Shown here: piece by piece, positions 1 to 8,526 of the stretch
Position numbering within the stretch: the first letter of the stretch is position 1
Layout of the letters: each line of letters starts with the position of its first letter
Assembly: GCA_964614365.1 (NCBI GenBank)
Contig: CAZTLA010000012.1
Coordinates: forward strand, 1-31,813
Reading direction: 5' to 3'
From: JACQWR01 sp964614365
GTDB lineage: Bacteria > Desulfobacterota > Syntrophia > Syntrophales > JACQWR01
DNA: 31,813 nucleotides
Notes under the pieces: model-generated
What the model was told of the DNA's origin: nothing
The model's input: the letters and a program-made list of their open reading frames with translations, nothing else
Databases searched by the model: none
Translations under genes and position numbers: made by a program

Positions 1-469
1 GAACCGGCGTATCGAATTCCTCGCTCATGGCGAAGGCGATTGCCGTAAATTCCTTTGCCTCGGCGGAATCGGCCGGTTCCAGCATGGGCACCTTGGCGGC
101 AAAGGCATAATTCCGGTTGTCCTGTTCGTTCTGGGAGCTGTGCATTTCCGGGTCATCGGCAGTAACGATGACGAGCCCTCCCTTCACGCCCGTATAGGCG
201 GAGGTAAACAACGGGTCCGCCGCCACGTTCAGCCCCACGTGCTTCATGGCTGCCAGCGCCCGCGCACCCGCAAAAGACGCGCCGAGCGCCACTTCCAGGG
301 CTACCTTTTCGTTGGGGGCCCATTCCGTGTATACGTCTTCGTACCGGGAAAGATTCTGGATGATTTCCGTGGACGGGGTGCCGGGATAGGCGGAGGCGAC
401 GCGCACCCCGGCCTCCCAGGCGCCGCGGGCGATGGCCTCGTTTCCTGAAAAAAGCATTTTTTCTTTCAA
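1..469 (-). CDS. iorA: Indolepyruvate:ferredoxin oxidoreductase alpha subunit, N-terminal part (runs off the left edge)
   Basis: Only about 156 N-terminal residues are in the window. The translation has the family's opening, FSGNEAIARGAWEAG followed by ASAYPGTPSTEI, and then WAPNEKVALEVALGAS and ADDPEMHSSQNEQD. This is the pyrimidine-binding half of a thiamine-diphosphate 2-oxoacid:ferredoxin oxidoreductase. IorA with IorB oxidatively decarboxylates aryl pyruvates from aromatic amino acids and reduces ferredoxin in the cytoplasm of anaerobes. I chose TTG at 469 because an AAAGGAA ribosome-binding sequence (477-483) lies 7 nt upstream. The ATG at 457 is the alternative and lacks as good a site. 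A strong promoter lies upstream. The C-terminal TPP and ferredoxin domains, and any iorB, are outside the window. Identity is confident; the exact start is less so. Confidence 0.9.
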   Translation of the reverse strand, partial: MKEKMLFSGNEAIARGAWEAGVRVASAYPGTPSTEIIQNLSRYEDVYTEWAPNEKVALEVALGASFAGARALAAMKHVGLNVAADPLFTSAYTGVKGGLVIVTADDPEMHSSQNEQDNRNYAFAAKVPMLEPADSAEAKEFTAIAFAMSEEFDTPV

Positions 470-476
470 CGGTTTA

Positions 477-505
477 TTCCTTTCCGGTTGCTCAAACAGA
501 ACCGG
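477..505 (-). promoter_or_regulatory. Hairpin abutting the iorA ribosome-binding site
   Basis: In the minus-strand leader a perfect 6-bp stem CCGGTT/AACCGG (505-500 with 489-484, 10-nt loop) ends directly against the AAAGGAA ribosome-binding sequence at 483-477. It may only be a spacer structure, but its position could modulate translation start. Confidence 0.4.
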
Positions 506-548
506 ACGCGCAGTCCTTCGCTGAGAAGAACGGGTTTTGTTGTTCGGG

Positions 549-577
549 AAGATAAGAGAAAGGGAGTTGCATGTCAA
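549..577 (-). promoter_or_regulatory. Sigma-70-type promoter for iorA
   Basis: On the minus strand, TTGACA (577-572) is followed by exactly 17 nt and TATCTT (554-549). Transcription should begin near 542, giving a leader of about 70 nt to the iorA start. The match is five or six of six at both hexamers. It is inferred from sequence only. Confidence 0.7.
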
Positions 578-764
578 GAAAAAATGCTCCCGCGATAACG
601 ATACGCTTGACGGGCATTACGCTCGGTCATTTTTTGAGCCCTGCGGTTTTCATATTGACACCCGTTTTCCCCCATGTTAGTTACCCTGGGAATTCCCGCA
701 TATTCAGCGAAAAGGCCGATGAAACCACTACGCAAAGGTTGTGCAAATCTCAAGGGAGGCAGCA

Positions 765-1646
765 TTGACATTTCAGCAGTTGATATTCGCCCTGGAAAGA
801 TACTGGGATAGCCAGGGATGCGTTATCCAGCAGCCCTACGACATGGAGGTCGGCGCCGGCACGTTCCATCCGGCGACGTTTCTCCGGGCTTTGGGGCCGG
901 AACCGTGGCGGGTTGCCTATGTGGAGCCTTCGCGCCGACCGACGGACGGACGGTATGGCGAAAACCCCAACCGGCTTCAGCATTATTACCAATACCAGGT
1001 CATCATGAAGCCATCGCCCCTCGATATCCAGGATCTGTACCTCGCCTCCCTCCGGAGCTTCGGCATCGACCCGCTTGATCACGATATCCGTTTCGTGGAA
1101 GACGACTGGGAATCTCCCACCCTCGGGGCCTGGGGGCTTGGGTGGGAAGTGTGGCTGGACGGCATGGAGATATCCCAGTTTACCTACTTCCAGCAGGTGG
1201 GCGGATTCGATTTGAAACCCATCTGCGCCGAGCTGACCTATGGCATCGAGCGCATCGCCATGTATATCCAGGGCGTGGACAATGTGTACGATCTTCAATG
1301 GAACGACACCATTCGGTACGGGGATATCCATCATCAGAGCGAGGTCGAGTTTTCCACCTATAATTTCGAAATTGCCGACGTGGAGATGCTGCGGCTGCTG
1401 TTTAACCGCTACGAAGGGGAAGGCGTGCGCCTAATCGAAAAAGGGCTGGTGCTGCCCGCCTACGATTACTGTCTGAAATGCTCCCATATCTTCAATCTCC
1501 TGAACGCGCGCGGCGCTATCAGCGTGGCCGAGCGCACGGGCTACATCGGGCGCGTGAGGAACCTGGCAACGCTCAGCGCCGCGGGTTACCTGAAGCAGCG
1601 CGAGGAAATGGGATACCCGCTTTTGAAAAGGGAATGGAATGAGTAA
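765..1646 (+). CDS. glyQ: Glycyl-tRNA synthetase alpha subunit
   Basis: The product is the class II catalytic alpha subunit of the bacterial alpha2beta2 glycyl-tRNA synthetase, which activates glycine with ATP and charges tRNA-Gly in the cytoplasm. The sequence is diagnostic throughout: LTFQQLIFALERYWDSQGC at the start, then EVGAGTFHPATFLRALGPEP, YVEPSRRPTDGRYGENPNR and EISQFTYFQQVGG. I set the start at TTG 765, giving 294 residues. It matches the family's MTFQ start and has AAGGGAGG (752-759) 5 nt upstream. The longer GTG start at 741 would place that ribosome-binding sequence inside the gene. It overlaps glyS by 8 bp, so the two subunits are probably translationally coupled for stoichiometric synthesis. 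Confidence 0.97.
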   Translation: MTFQQLIFALERYWDSQGCVIQQPYDMEVGAGTFHPATFLRALGPEPWRVAYVEPSRRPTDGRYGENPNRLQHYYQYQVIMKPSPLDIQDLYLASLRSFGIDPLDHDIRFVEDDWESPTLGAWGLGWEVWLDGMEISQFTYFQQVGGFDLKPICAELTYGIERIAMYIQGVDNVYDLQWNDTIRYGDIHHQSEVEFSTYNFEIADVEMLRLLFNRYEGEGVRLIEKGLVLPAYDYCLKCSHIFNLLNARGAISVAERTGYIGRVRNLATLSAAGYLKQREEMGYPLLKREWNE

Positions 1647-3714
1647 GGAACTATTACTGGAAATCGGGACGGAGGAGATTCCCGCCGCGTTTTTATCGAA
1701 GGCCCTCACGGATATGGAAGAAATGATCCGGAAGGAGCTTGATTCCCGGCTCATAAGCCATGGGAATATCCGGACCATGGCCACCCCGAGAAGACTTGTT
1801 CTGCACGTCTCCGACGTGGCGGAAAAGCAGCAAGACCAGGTCCTGGAAAAAATGGGTCCGGCGAAACGGGTGGCCTTCGATAAGGACGGCAATCCTTTGC
1901 CAGCGGCTTTGGGCTTTGCCCGGGGCCAGGGTGTTGACGTCTCGGCATTGGAAACGATCACCACCGAAAAAGGCGAGTATCTCTGTGCGAGAAAAGAGAT
2001 TGCCGGTGAGGACACGAGGGACATTTTGCCGGTCCTGCTTCCGGCCTTCATCACTTCCATACCCTTCAGGAAATCAATGCGCTGGGCGGACTTCAGCCTG
2101 CGCTTCGCACGGCCCATCCACTGGATACTTGCCCTTTACGGCGACGAGACGATCCCCTTTTCGATCGAGACCATTGCAAGCGGCAACAGATCGTACGGGC
2201 ACCGCTTCATGAGTCCCTCCGCGTTTGAGGTTAAGGATTTTTCCCACTACCTCGCAAAAACGAGAGAAAACTATGTAATCCCCGATCCGGAAGAGCGCAG
2301 GACGATCATCCTTGCGGAGGCGGAAGAAGCCGCCCGGCGGGTGGGGGGCGGCATTCTCAGAAACGATGAACTCCTGGAAACGGTAACCCATATCGTGGAA
2401 TATCCGACGGTGATCTGCGGCAGCTTCGATGCGAAGTACCTGTCGCTGCCCCGGGAAGTCCTTGCCACCTCCATGATGTCTCACCAAAAATATTTCCCCG
2501 TAGCCGGCAAGGAGGGGAATCTGCTGCCCTACTTCGTTGCCGTGAGCAATACCCCGGCCCGCGATCCCGCCGTCGTCCGGAAAGGAAACGAAAAGGTCAT
2601 ACGCGCCCGTCTTTCCGACGCTGCTTTCTTCTTCGAGGAGGACCGGAAGATTTCCCTTGAAAAACGCGTCGAGCGCCTGCGCAGCGTGGTCTTCCACTCC
2701 CTGCTGGGCACCTCCTACGAAAAGATCATGCGTTTCCGCGAGCTGGCGGCAGCCATTGCGCGACGGATAAACCCGGTCTTGTCGAAAAAGGTCCACCGGA
2801 CGGCGACCCTGGCAAAAGCCGACCTCGATACGCAGATGGTCGCCGAATTTACCGACCTGCAGGGGATCATGGGCCGTGAATACGCCCTCCTCGACGGCGA
2901 AGACCCCGTTACGGCCAGGGCCATTTACGAGCACTATCTTCCGCTCAGCGCGGGAGGCGAGTTGCCCCTCACGGACGAGGGGGCCATCGTGGGCATTGCC
3001 GACAAGATGGACACCATCGTGGGATTCTTCGGCGTCAACCTGATTCCCACCGGCGCCGCCGATCCCTATGCCCTGCGGCGGCAGGCCCTGGGCATTATCA
3101 ATATCCTGCTCGATAAGAAGTATCCCCTTCAACTGGACAATCTGGTGAACGAAAGCCTTCAACTGCTGAAAGGCCTGTTGAAGAGGACGCCGGACGAAGT
3201 GAAAGCGGACGTTCTGGATTTTTTCCGGGCCCGGTTTGAGAACCAGTTGGTTTCCCAGGGACGCCCCTACGACGTCGTTGACGCCGTCCTTGCCGCAGGA
3301 TCGAATGACATCGTGAGTGCGTTCAGAAAGATTGCAGCGATGGAGGAGTTCACGTCCCACGCGGATTACGAACCTCTTGCGGTTGCCTTCAAACGCGTGG
3401 TGAACATCAGCCGGGATTTCAGCGACGGATCGGTCGATCCCGGCCTTTTCGAGGGCGATGCGGAGAAGAACCTCTACAACGCATTTCTCCACGTGAGAGA
3501 ACGTGTCTCGGTTCACGTCAACGCCGACGATTATTCTTCCGCGCTGAGGGAAATTGCCGGTTTGCGCACGCCGGTGGATGCGTTTTTCGAAGGCGTTCTC
3601 GTTATGGCGGAGAATGAGAAAATCAGATTCAACCGGCTCTCCCTCTTGAAGGAAATCTCCGCCCTGTTCCATCGCATAGCGGATTTTTCCCGTATCGTAA
3701 CGGCTTCCGGATGA
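1639..3714 (+). CDS. glyS: Glycyl-tRNA synthetase beta subunit
   Basis: This 691-residue protein is the tRNA-recognising beta subunit that pairs with GlyQ, and its length is normal for the family. It opens with ELLLEIGTEEIPAAFL and contains MGPAKRVAFD, MRWADFSLRFARPIHWI, LATSMMSHQKYFPV and NLIPTGAADPYALRRQALG, all typical of GlyS. Its ATG lies inside the end of glyQ (8-bp overlap). The C-terminal third is helical, as expected of the anticodon-binding region. Downstream, only 47 bp separate it from the convergent surE, and no clear intrinsic terminator is seen there. Confidence 0.97.
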   Translation: MSKELLLEIGTEEIPAAFLSKALTDMEEMIRKELDSRLISHGNIRTMATPRRLVLHVSDVAEKQQDQVLEKMGPAKRVAFDKDGNPLPAALGFARGQGVDVSALETITTEKGEYLCARKEIAGEDTRDILPVLLPAFITSIPFRKSMRWADFSLRFARPIHWILALYGDETIPFSIETIASGNRSYGHRFMSPSAFEVKDFSHYLAKTRENYVIPDPEERRTIILAEAEEAARRVGGGILRNDELLETVTHIVEYPTVICGSFDAKYLSLPREVLATSMMSHQKYFPVAGKEGNLLPYFVAVSNTPARDPAVVRKGNEKVIRARLSDAAFFFEEDRKISLEKRVERLRSVVFHSLLGTSYEKIMRFRELAAAIARRINPVLSKKVHRTATLAKADLDTQMVAEFTDLQGIMGREYALLDGEDPVTARAIYEHYLPLSAGGELPLTDEGAIVGIADKMDTIVGFFGVNLIPTGAADPYALRRQALGIINILLDKKYPLQLDNLVNESLQLLKGLLKRTPDEVKADVLDFFRARFENQLVSQGRPYDVVDAVLAAGSNDIVSAFRKIAAMEEFTSHADYEPLAVAFKRVVNISRDFSDGSVDPGLFEGDAEKNLYNAFLHVRERVSVHVNADDYSSALREIAGLRTPVDAFFEGVLVMAENEKIRFNRLSLLKEISALFHRIADFSRIVTASG

Positions 3715-3761
3715 AACGGGCGCTTTTGCAGGTTACTGAAAAAGTCGATTTAACCGGCTGC

Positions 3762-4526
3762 TCAACGAAAATTTTTCCTGATCTTCCTGCCGAGGTCCGC
3801 CAGTAAATCGTGACGGGTCAGGTCATAATAAATCGGCGTGACGGTTATCATGCCCCGTGCGAGCGCATTCACGTCGGAATCGTCGTCCTCGCAGGTGGAA
3901 TTCCTCGTTTCGCCGGCTAGCCAGTAATAACTGTTTTCCCGTGGATCGACTCTTTTTTCGAAGAATTCAACCTGCTGCGACCTGCCCTGTTTCGTCACGG
4001 CGATCCCCTTGATTTCCTCTTCCGGAAGCGCCGGCACATTGACGTTGATGGCAACGTTTTTCACGGGGTGATTTTCTCTGATAAAGGAAGCCATCTTCCT
4101 TGCAAATCCGGCAGCGACGGAGAAATCGGCGTCCCGGTGCGTGTCCAGGGAAACCGCCATGGAGGGCACTCCCATGATCGCCCCTTCCGTGGCGGCCGAC
4201 ACGGTTCCCGAATAGAGCACGTTGATGCCCACGTTGGAGCCGCGGTTGATTCCCGACACGACAAGGTCGACGGGCCTTCCTGCAAGTTCCTTGATGCCGA
4301 TCTTGACGCAGTCGGCCGGCGTTCCCGCCACGGCGTAGCCGAGAAACTTGCCGTTCTTGTAGGCGCGCCGCACCATGAGAGGGCGAAAAATGGTGATCGC
4401 GTGGCCCACGGCGCTCTGTTCAATTTCCGGGGCCACGATAAGACATTCCGCATCTTTTGAAAGTTCCCGGTAGAGGGTGCTCAAGCCCTTGGCATATATG
4501 CCGTCGTCATTCGTAAGGAGGTACAT
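3762..4526 (-). CDS. surE: 5'/3'-nucleotidase SurE
   Basis: SurE is a metal-dependent phosphatase that dephosphorylates nucleoside monophosphates and is linked to stationary-phase and stress survival. The 254-residue product has the expected ligands: Asp7-Asp8 in LLTNDDGIYAKG, Ser38 in EIEQSAVGHAIT and Asn93 in SGINRGSNVG. It also has the SGTVSAATEG segment typical of the family. It begins 22 bp after the stop of the upstream periplasmic-binding-protein gene, so the two are probably co-transcribed. The ribosome-binding site is weak (AAAGGG, well upstream), which may mean coupling to the upstream gene. The usual pcm, rpoS or nlpD neighbours are absent. Confidence 0.95.
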   Translation of the reverse strand: MYLLTNDDGIYAKGLSTLYRELSKDAECLIVAPEIEQSAVGHAITIFRPLMVRRAYKNGKFLGYAVAGTPADCVKIGIKELAGRPVDLVVSGINRGSNVGINVLYSGTVSAATEGAIMGVPSMAVSLDTHRDADFSVAAGFARKMASFIRENHPVKNVAINVNVPALPEEEIKGIAVTKQGRSQQVEFFEKRVDPRENSYYWLAGETRNSTCEDDDSDVNALARGMITVTPIYYDLTRHDLLADLGRKIRKNFR

Positions 4527-4548
4527 AAGGTTTTCAATTGCCCTTTCA

Positions 4549-5820
4549 TTATTTGATCTGCACGATCTGCCCGTTTCTGATCGTGAGCAAGAACGAATCC
4601 TTTTCCACGTCTCTGCCGACCGACGTGGACATTCTGCCCGTTACCCCGGGGAAATCCCTGAGCCCCGACAGGGCGTTCCGGAATTGTTCCCTTGTCTCCC
4701 GCCTTTTTCCCGCAATGAGATTTGCCGCGATGCCTGCCGCATCGTATACCAGGGCTTCCAAACCTTCCGGCTCCCTGCCGTATGCGGCAAAGAATGCATC
4801 GATGAAATCGTTCACCTCCGGGTAATAACTGTCGCGATAAAAATCGTCCGTAAAAATTGCCCCTTCCAGATAAGCGCCGTTTTCCTTCAGCAGCGCCGGT
4901 GAACTCCAGGCGCCCGTGCCCAGCAGATGTATTCCGGTTACATCGTGGAAGGCAAGCTGGGGAACGATCATGTTTACCCTGAGGTAGGAATCGGGAATAA
5001 AAAGAGCATCGAAATCGGGCGCGGATGCCGGGATGTCCTGACTGCGCCGGTCTTTTTCCCCCTGAACAGCATCGGGAGTTTTTAGCGCCAGGATCTCTTT
5101 CTCAAAATCGGACTTCGTTTTATCGTAGGACTTCAATATTTTTATTTGTCCACCCCGCTTCAGCACCTCTTCCCGGAAGAGATTCATCATTTCCTGGCCA
5201 TAATCGTCCTGGGGGTAAAGAACGGCAAATCTGGCAAGCCCCATGTTCTGCACGGCATATTTCACCAGGGTCCTTACCTGGATACGACCGGAAGAAAAAT
5301 ACCGGAACACGTAATTTCCCGTATCGATAATCTTCTCATTCTGCGTGAAGGTGAGAATGGGAACCCCTGCGTTCTGCGCCTCCCGCGCCGCCTCAGTCGC
5401 TTCAGCACTGCCCAGGGGACCGAGAATGCAGATCACGACGTTGTTTGCGGCAAGTTTCTGTGCCGCAAGCCGGGCTGCTTCCGTTTCGCTTCTGGAATCT
5501 TCTATCATGAGCCGGAAGGGACTTTCTTTGAGGGGGTCGAACATGCCGAGAGCAAGCAGTATGGCTTCCAAAGCGGCGTTGCCGTATGCGGCATTCCGTC
5601 CGGTAAGGGGAAGGATGCATCCGATTGTGTAAGGAGAAGGCGCTTCCGCCCCGGCCATACCGGGGCCGCTTTGCCAAGGCGCTTCCGCAACACGCGGCGC
5701 ATTCCGCACGGCATCTGTTCTTTTGCCTTCCTGGGCGAATGCCGATGCCGAAACCACTGCCGCCGAGAGCAAGAGGCCGCTAAGGAGCGCTGATATGCTT
5801 TTTACATAATGGCTGAGCAT
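4549..5820 (-). CDS. Periplasmic binding protein of the PBP-activator / LivJ type
   Basis: The ATG at 5820 gives 423 residues beginning with a clear signal peptide: Lys-containing n-region, hydrophobic SALLSGLLLSAAVVSASA, and probable cleavage after ASAFA. The mature part has a type I periplasmic-binding fold, seen in YTIGCILPLTGRNAAYG, ILGPLGSAEATEAA, VPILTFTQNEKI and RFAVLYPQDDYGQEMMN. Proteins of this kind are annotated either as branched-chain amino-acid receptors or as penicillin-binding protein activators (LpoA-like). No ABC permease or ATPase gene lies nearby, which favours the second reading, but substrate and role are unproven. A longer frame exists upstream (to 5877) but runs back into the dnaK terminator, so I reject it. 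It is probably in one unit with surE. Confidence 0.75.
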   Translation of the reverse strand: MLSHYVKSISALLSGLLLSAAVVSASAFAQEGKRTDAVRNAPRVAEAPWQSGPGMAGAEAPSPYTIGCILPLTGRNAAYGNAALEAILLALGMFDPLKESPFRLMIEDSRSETEAARLAAQKLAANNVVICILGPLGSAEATEAAREAQNAGVPILTFTQNEKIIDTGNYVFRYFSSGRIQVRTLVKYAVQNMGLARFAVLYPQDDYGQEMMNLFREEVLKRGGQIKILKSYDKTKSDFEKEILALKTPDAVQGEKDRRSQDIPASAPDFDALFIPDSYLRVNMIVPQLAFHDVTGIHLLGTGAWSSPALLKENGAYLEGAIFTDDFYRDSYYPEVNDFIDAFFAAYGREPEGLEALVYDAAGIAANLIAGKRRETREQFRNALSGLRDFPGVTGRMSTSVGRDVEKDSFLLTIRNGQIVQIK

Positions 5821-5859
5821 GATACATGCATAGTACTCCAAATCATTTCTTGCGTCGAT

Positions 5860-5896
5860 AAAAAAATGCCCGGACATTCATCTGAAAGCCCGGGCA
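5860..5896 (-). terminator. Intrinsic terminator of the grpE-dnaK transcript
   Basis: On the minus strand a perfect 7-bp stem TGCCCGG/CCGGGCA (5896-5890 with 5873-5867) is followed at once by a run of seven T (5866-5860). It lies about 20 bp after the dnaK stop, in the right place and direction to end the chaperone transcript. Confidence 0.85.
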
Positions 5897-5916
5897 CTCA
5901 CTGCGTGCTGCATATT

Positions 5917-7833
5917 TTATTTTACTTCTTCGAAGTCCGCATCAACCACGTCGTCATCTTTCTTGCCGGTTCCGGCCTGCGCACCCGGTCCCGTGCCTCC
6001 CTGCGCGCCTGCGCCCGGACGCGGCTCGGAAGCCTTCGCATACATGGCCTCGGCCAGCTTGTGGGATGTGCTCGTCAAATTTTCCTGTGCCGCTTTAATT
6101 GCTTCCGCATCGTCGCCTTCGATGGCTTTCTTCACTTGGGTGATAGCTTCTTCGATCTTTGCCTTTTCTGCGGCATCTATCTTGTCGCCGAACTCTTTGA
6201 TGTTTTTCTCCACGCTGTACGCCATGGCATCCGCCTGGTTTCTGGCTTCAATCAGATCCTTTTTCTTCTTGTCTTCTTCCGTGTGGGCTTCCGCATCCCG
6301 GACGAGTTTCTTGATCTCTTCCTCGGAGAGGCCGCTGGAAGCGGTGATTTTGATGCTCTGCTCCTTGCCCGTACCGAGGTCCTTGGCGGATACGTGCACG
6401 ATGCCGTTGGCGTCGATATCGAACGTCACTTCTATCTGGGGGATACCCCTCGGCGCAGGAGGAATCCCGACGAGTTCAAACCTCCCCAGCGTCCTGTTGT
6501 CTCCCGCCATGGAGCGCTCGCCCTGGAGGACGTGGATGCTCACGGCGGGCTGGTTGTCCGCCGCCGTCGAGAATACCTGACTCTTTTTGGTCGGGATCGT
6601 GGTGTTTTTTTCAATGAGCTTCGTCATGACGCCCCCGAGCGTCTCGATACCGAGGGACAGGGGGGTAACATCCAAGAGGAGAACATCCTTTACTTCACCT
6701 GCCAGCACGCCGCCCTGAATGGCAGCGCCTACGGCCACCACTTCATCAGGATTCACCCCCTTGTGCGGATCTTTGCCAAACAGCTCTTTTACCTTCTGCT
6801 GCACCCTGGGCATGCGGGTCATGCCTCCCACTAATATTACCTCGTCGATATCCTTGGGGCTTAAATTGGCATCCCTGAGGGCCGTCTGACAGGGACCGGC
6901 GGTCTTTTCGATAAGATCTTCCACAAGCGCTTCCAGCTTTGCCCTCGTGAGTTTTATGTTCATGTGCTTGGGACCTGATGCATCCGCGGTAATGAACGGC
7001 AGATTGACATCCGTCTCCATGGCCGTGGAGAGTTCCATCTTGGCCTTTTCTGCCGCTTCCTTGATGCGCTGCAGGGCCATTTTATCGTTCCTGATATCGA
7101 TGCCCTGGTCTTTTTTGAATTCCGTTGCCAAGTAGTCGATCAGTCTCTGGTCAAAATCCTCCCCGCCCAGGTGGGTATCGCCGTTCGTGGATTTGACTTC
7201 GAAAACACCGTCCCCGATTTCGAGAATGGAAATATCGAACGTCCCGCCGCCCAGATCGAAAACGGCGATCTTTTCATCCTTCTTCTTATCCAGTCCGTAG
7301 GCCAAGGCCGCCGCCGTGGGTTCATTGATAATCCTCAAGACGTTCAGGCCGGAGATCTTGCCGGCATCCTTCGTAGCCTGTCTCTGGGAGTCGTTAAAAT
7401 AGGCCGGAACGGTAATAACCGCATCCGTTACCTTTTCACCCAGATAGTCCTCGGCGGTCTGCTTCATCTTCACCAGAATCATGGACGATATCTCCGCCGG
7501 GCTGTAATTTTTCCCCCTGACGGTAACCTGGGCATCGCCGTTCTTTGCTTCCGTAATCTTGAAGGGACTGATCTTTATATCGTACTGTACCTCCTTGGTG
7601 GAATATTTCCGCCCGATAAGCCTCTTGACGGCATAAACGGTATTTTCAGAGTTGGTAACCGCCTGCCGGTTGGCAACCTGTCCCACCAGCCGTTCACCGC
7701 TCTCCGTAAAGGCTACCATGGACGGAGTGGTCCTGTTCCCTTCCTGGTTGGCGATGACAACAGGGTCTCCTCCCTCCATAATGGCGACGCATGAATTTGT
7801 CGTTCCTAAATCAATCCCAATAATTTTCCCCAT
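5917..7833 (-). CDS. dnaK: Chaperone DnaK (Hsp70)
   Basis: DnaK is the cytoplasmic ATP-dependent Hsp70 that binds exposed hydrophobic segments and works with DnaJ and GrpE. The 638-residue product has full family length. The nucleotide-binding domain starts GKIIGIDLGTTNSCVAIMEG and carries VITVPAYFNDSQRQATKDAG, NEPTAAALAYGLDKK, AVFDLGGGTFDISIL and VILVGGMTRMPRVQ. The substrate domain has SLGIETLGGVMT, and the tail is Gly/Ala-rich, ending DDDVVDADFEEVK. The ribosome-binding site AAGGAGG (7844-7850) overlaps the grpE stop, so translation follows grpE closely. dnaJ and hrcA are not adjacent. A terminator follows the gene. Confidence 0.99.
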   Translation of the reverse strand: MGKIIGIDLGTTNSCVAIMEGGDPVVIANQEGNRTTPSMVAFTESGERLVGQVANRQAVTNSENTVYAVKRLIGRKYSTKEVQYDIKISPFKITEAKNGDAQVTVRGKNYSPAEISSMILVKMKQTAEDYLGEKVTDAVITVPAYFNDSQRQATKDAGKISGLNVLRIINEPTAAALAYGLDKKKDEKIAVFDLGGGTFDISILEIGDGVFEVKSTNGDTHLGGEDFDQRLIDYLATEFKKDQGIDIRNDKMALQRIKEAAEKAKMELSTAMETDVNLPFITADASGPKHMNIKLTRAKLEALVEDLIEKTAGPCQTALRDANLSPKDIDEVILVGGMTRMPRVQQKVKELFGKDPHKGVNPDEVVAVGAAIQGGVLAGEVKDVLLLDVTPLSLGIETLGGVMTKLIEKNTTIPTKKSQVFSTAADNQPAVSIHVLQGERSMAGDNRTLGRFELVGIPPAPRGIPQIEVTFDIDANGIVHVSAKDLGTGKEQSIKITASSGLSEEEIKKLVRDAEAHTEEDKKKKDLIEARNQADAMAYSVEKNIKEFGDKIDAAEKAKIEEAITQVKKAIEGDDAEAIKAAQENLTSTSHKLAEAMYAKASEPRPGAGAQGGTGPGAQAGTGKKDDDVVDADFEEVK

Positions 7834-7848
7834 TTCGGTATCTCCTCC

Positions 7849-8442
7849 TTATCCTTCGCTGCTGTTTGCCTCATTTCCGCAATGATCTTCTTTGCTCGGG
7901 CACTTACACACGGAAACCTTTGCCGCTTTTAATAACCGGCCATGCAATAGATAACCTTTCTCAAATTCATTTACCACTTTGTTGTCTTCCTGTTCCTTTC
8001 CTTCAACCTGCAACATGGCCTCGTGGAAATTCGGGTCGAAATCCTTGCCCATCGCCTCAATTTTCACTACCCCGTGTTTTTCCAGACAGCAAAGCAGTTG
8101 CTCCTGAACCAGTTTTAAGCCCTTCTTGAAGGCCTCGAAATCCTCTGAATTACCGGCGTGTTCCAATGCCCTGTCCATGCTGTCGACAAGCGGCAGTATG
8201 TCCCGTATCAGGTTTTCATTGGCATATTTAAGGGAATCAGTACGTTCCTTTGCGGCGCGTTTCTTATAGTTTTCCATGTCCGCCACGGCGCGCAGGTATT
8301 TATCGTAATTATCCGCAGCCTTCTTTTCCGATTCCTCGATCCTCCTCATGAGATCAGCGTCTTCGTTCCTTTCGGCCTCTTCTTTTGCGCCGGCATCCAA
8401 TTCCGCTGTTGCCGGTCTCTCGTGAGTAACGTGTTTTTTCAA
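7849..8442 (-). CDS. grpE: Nucleotide-exchange factor GrpE
   Basis: GrpE promotes ADP release from DnaK. The 197-residue product has the long N-terminal helix (EESEKKAADNYDKYLRAVAD, MENYKKRAAKE) and the beta-rich head with GKDFDPNFHEAM, VVNEFEKGYLLHGRLLKAAKVSV. The start is TTG at 8442, with GGAG 5 nt upstream. It ends 15 bp before dnaK. A weak promoter-like pair, TTGTAA (8513-8508) and CATAAA (8491-8486) with 16-nt spacing, lies in the gap after gmhA. No CIRCE element is visible. The protein has five cysteines (118, 119, 179, 181, 188), three of them in a short C-terminal tail, which is unusual for GrpE. Confidence 0.96.
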   Translation of the reverse strand: MKKHVTHERPATAELDAGAKEEAERNEDADLMRRIEESEKKAADNYDKYLRAVADMENYKKRAAKERTDSLKYANENLIRDILPLVDSMDRALEHAGNSEDFEAFKKGLKLVQEQLLCCLEKHGVVKIEAMGKDFDPNFHEAMLQVEGKEQEDNKVVNEFEKGYLLHGRLLKAAKVSVCKCPSKEDHCGNEANSSEG

Positions 8443-8526
8443 AGTCTCTCCGTGCCGTCCTTCTTAGTTGAGATATGATCTTTTCTTTATGTCTTGTGGG
8501 CTGCCGTTTACAAAATGATGGAACCG

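Larger units (their letters stand above)
470..764. other. Divergent iorA/glyQ intergenic region
   Basis: About 295 bases separate the two divergent genes. Besides the iorA promoter and leader hairpin, the plus strand has TTGACA at 655-660, a possible -35 for glyQ, but the -10 at the right distance (678-683, TAGTTA) is poor. I see no T-box or glycine-riboswitch-like architecture. Short frames in both directions here look like chance openings. Confidence 0.5.

Noticed and set aside
470..764. Possible glycine riboswitch or T-box before glyQS
   Set aside because: I looked for tandem aptamer-like stems or a T-box sequence and saw neither. The weak promoter match is all that can be supported.
571..768. 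65-codon plus-strand frame with GGGAG before its ATG
   Set aside because: It overlaps the iorA promoter and the glyQ start, has no recognisable domain, and its apparent ribosome-binding site is part of the promoter spacer.
2074..3672. 532-codon minus-strand frame antisense to glyS
   Set aside because: glyS is complete and unmistakable on the plus strand. The antisense translation has no domain and no ribosome-binding site; it reflects codon bias of GC-rich genes.
5809..6834. 341-codon plus-strand frame antisense to dnaK
   Set aside because: dnaK covers the region with full conservation. The antisense product has no family features.
8443..8526. CIRCE or heat-shock sigma promoter before grpE
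   Set aside because: No TTAGCACTC-type inverted repeat and no convincing sigma-32 hexamers. Only a weak sigma-70-like pair is present.
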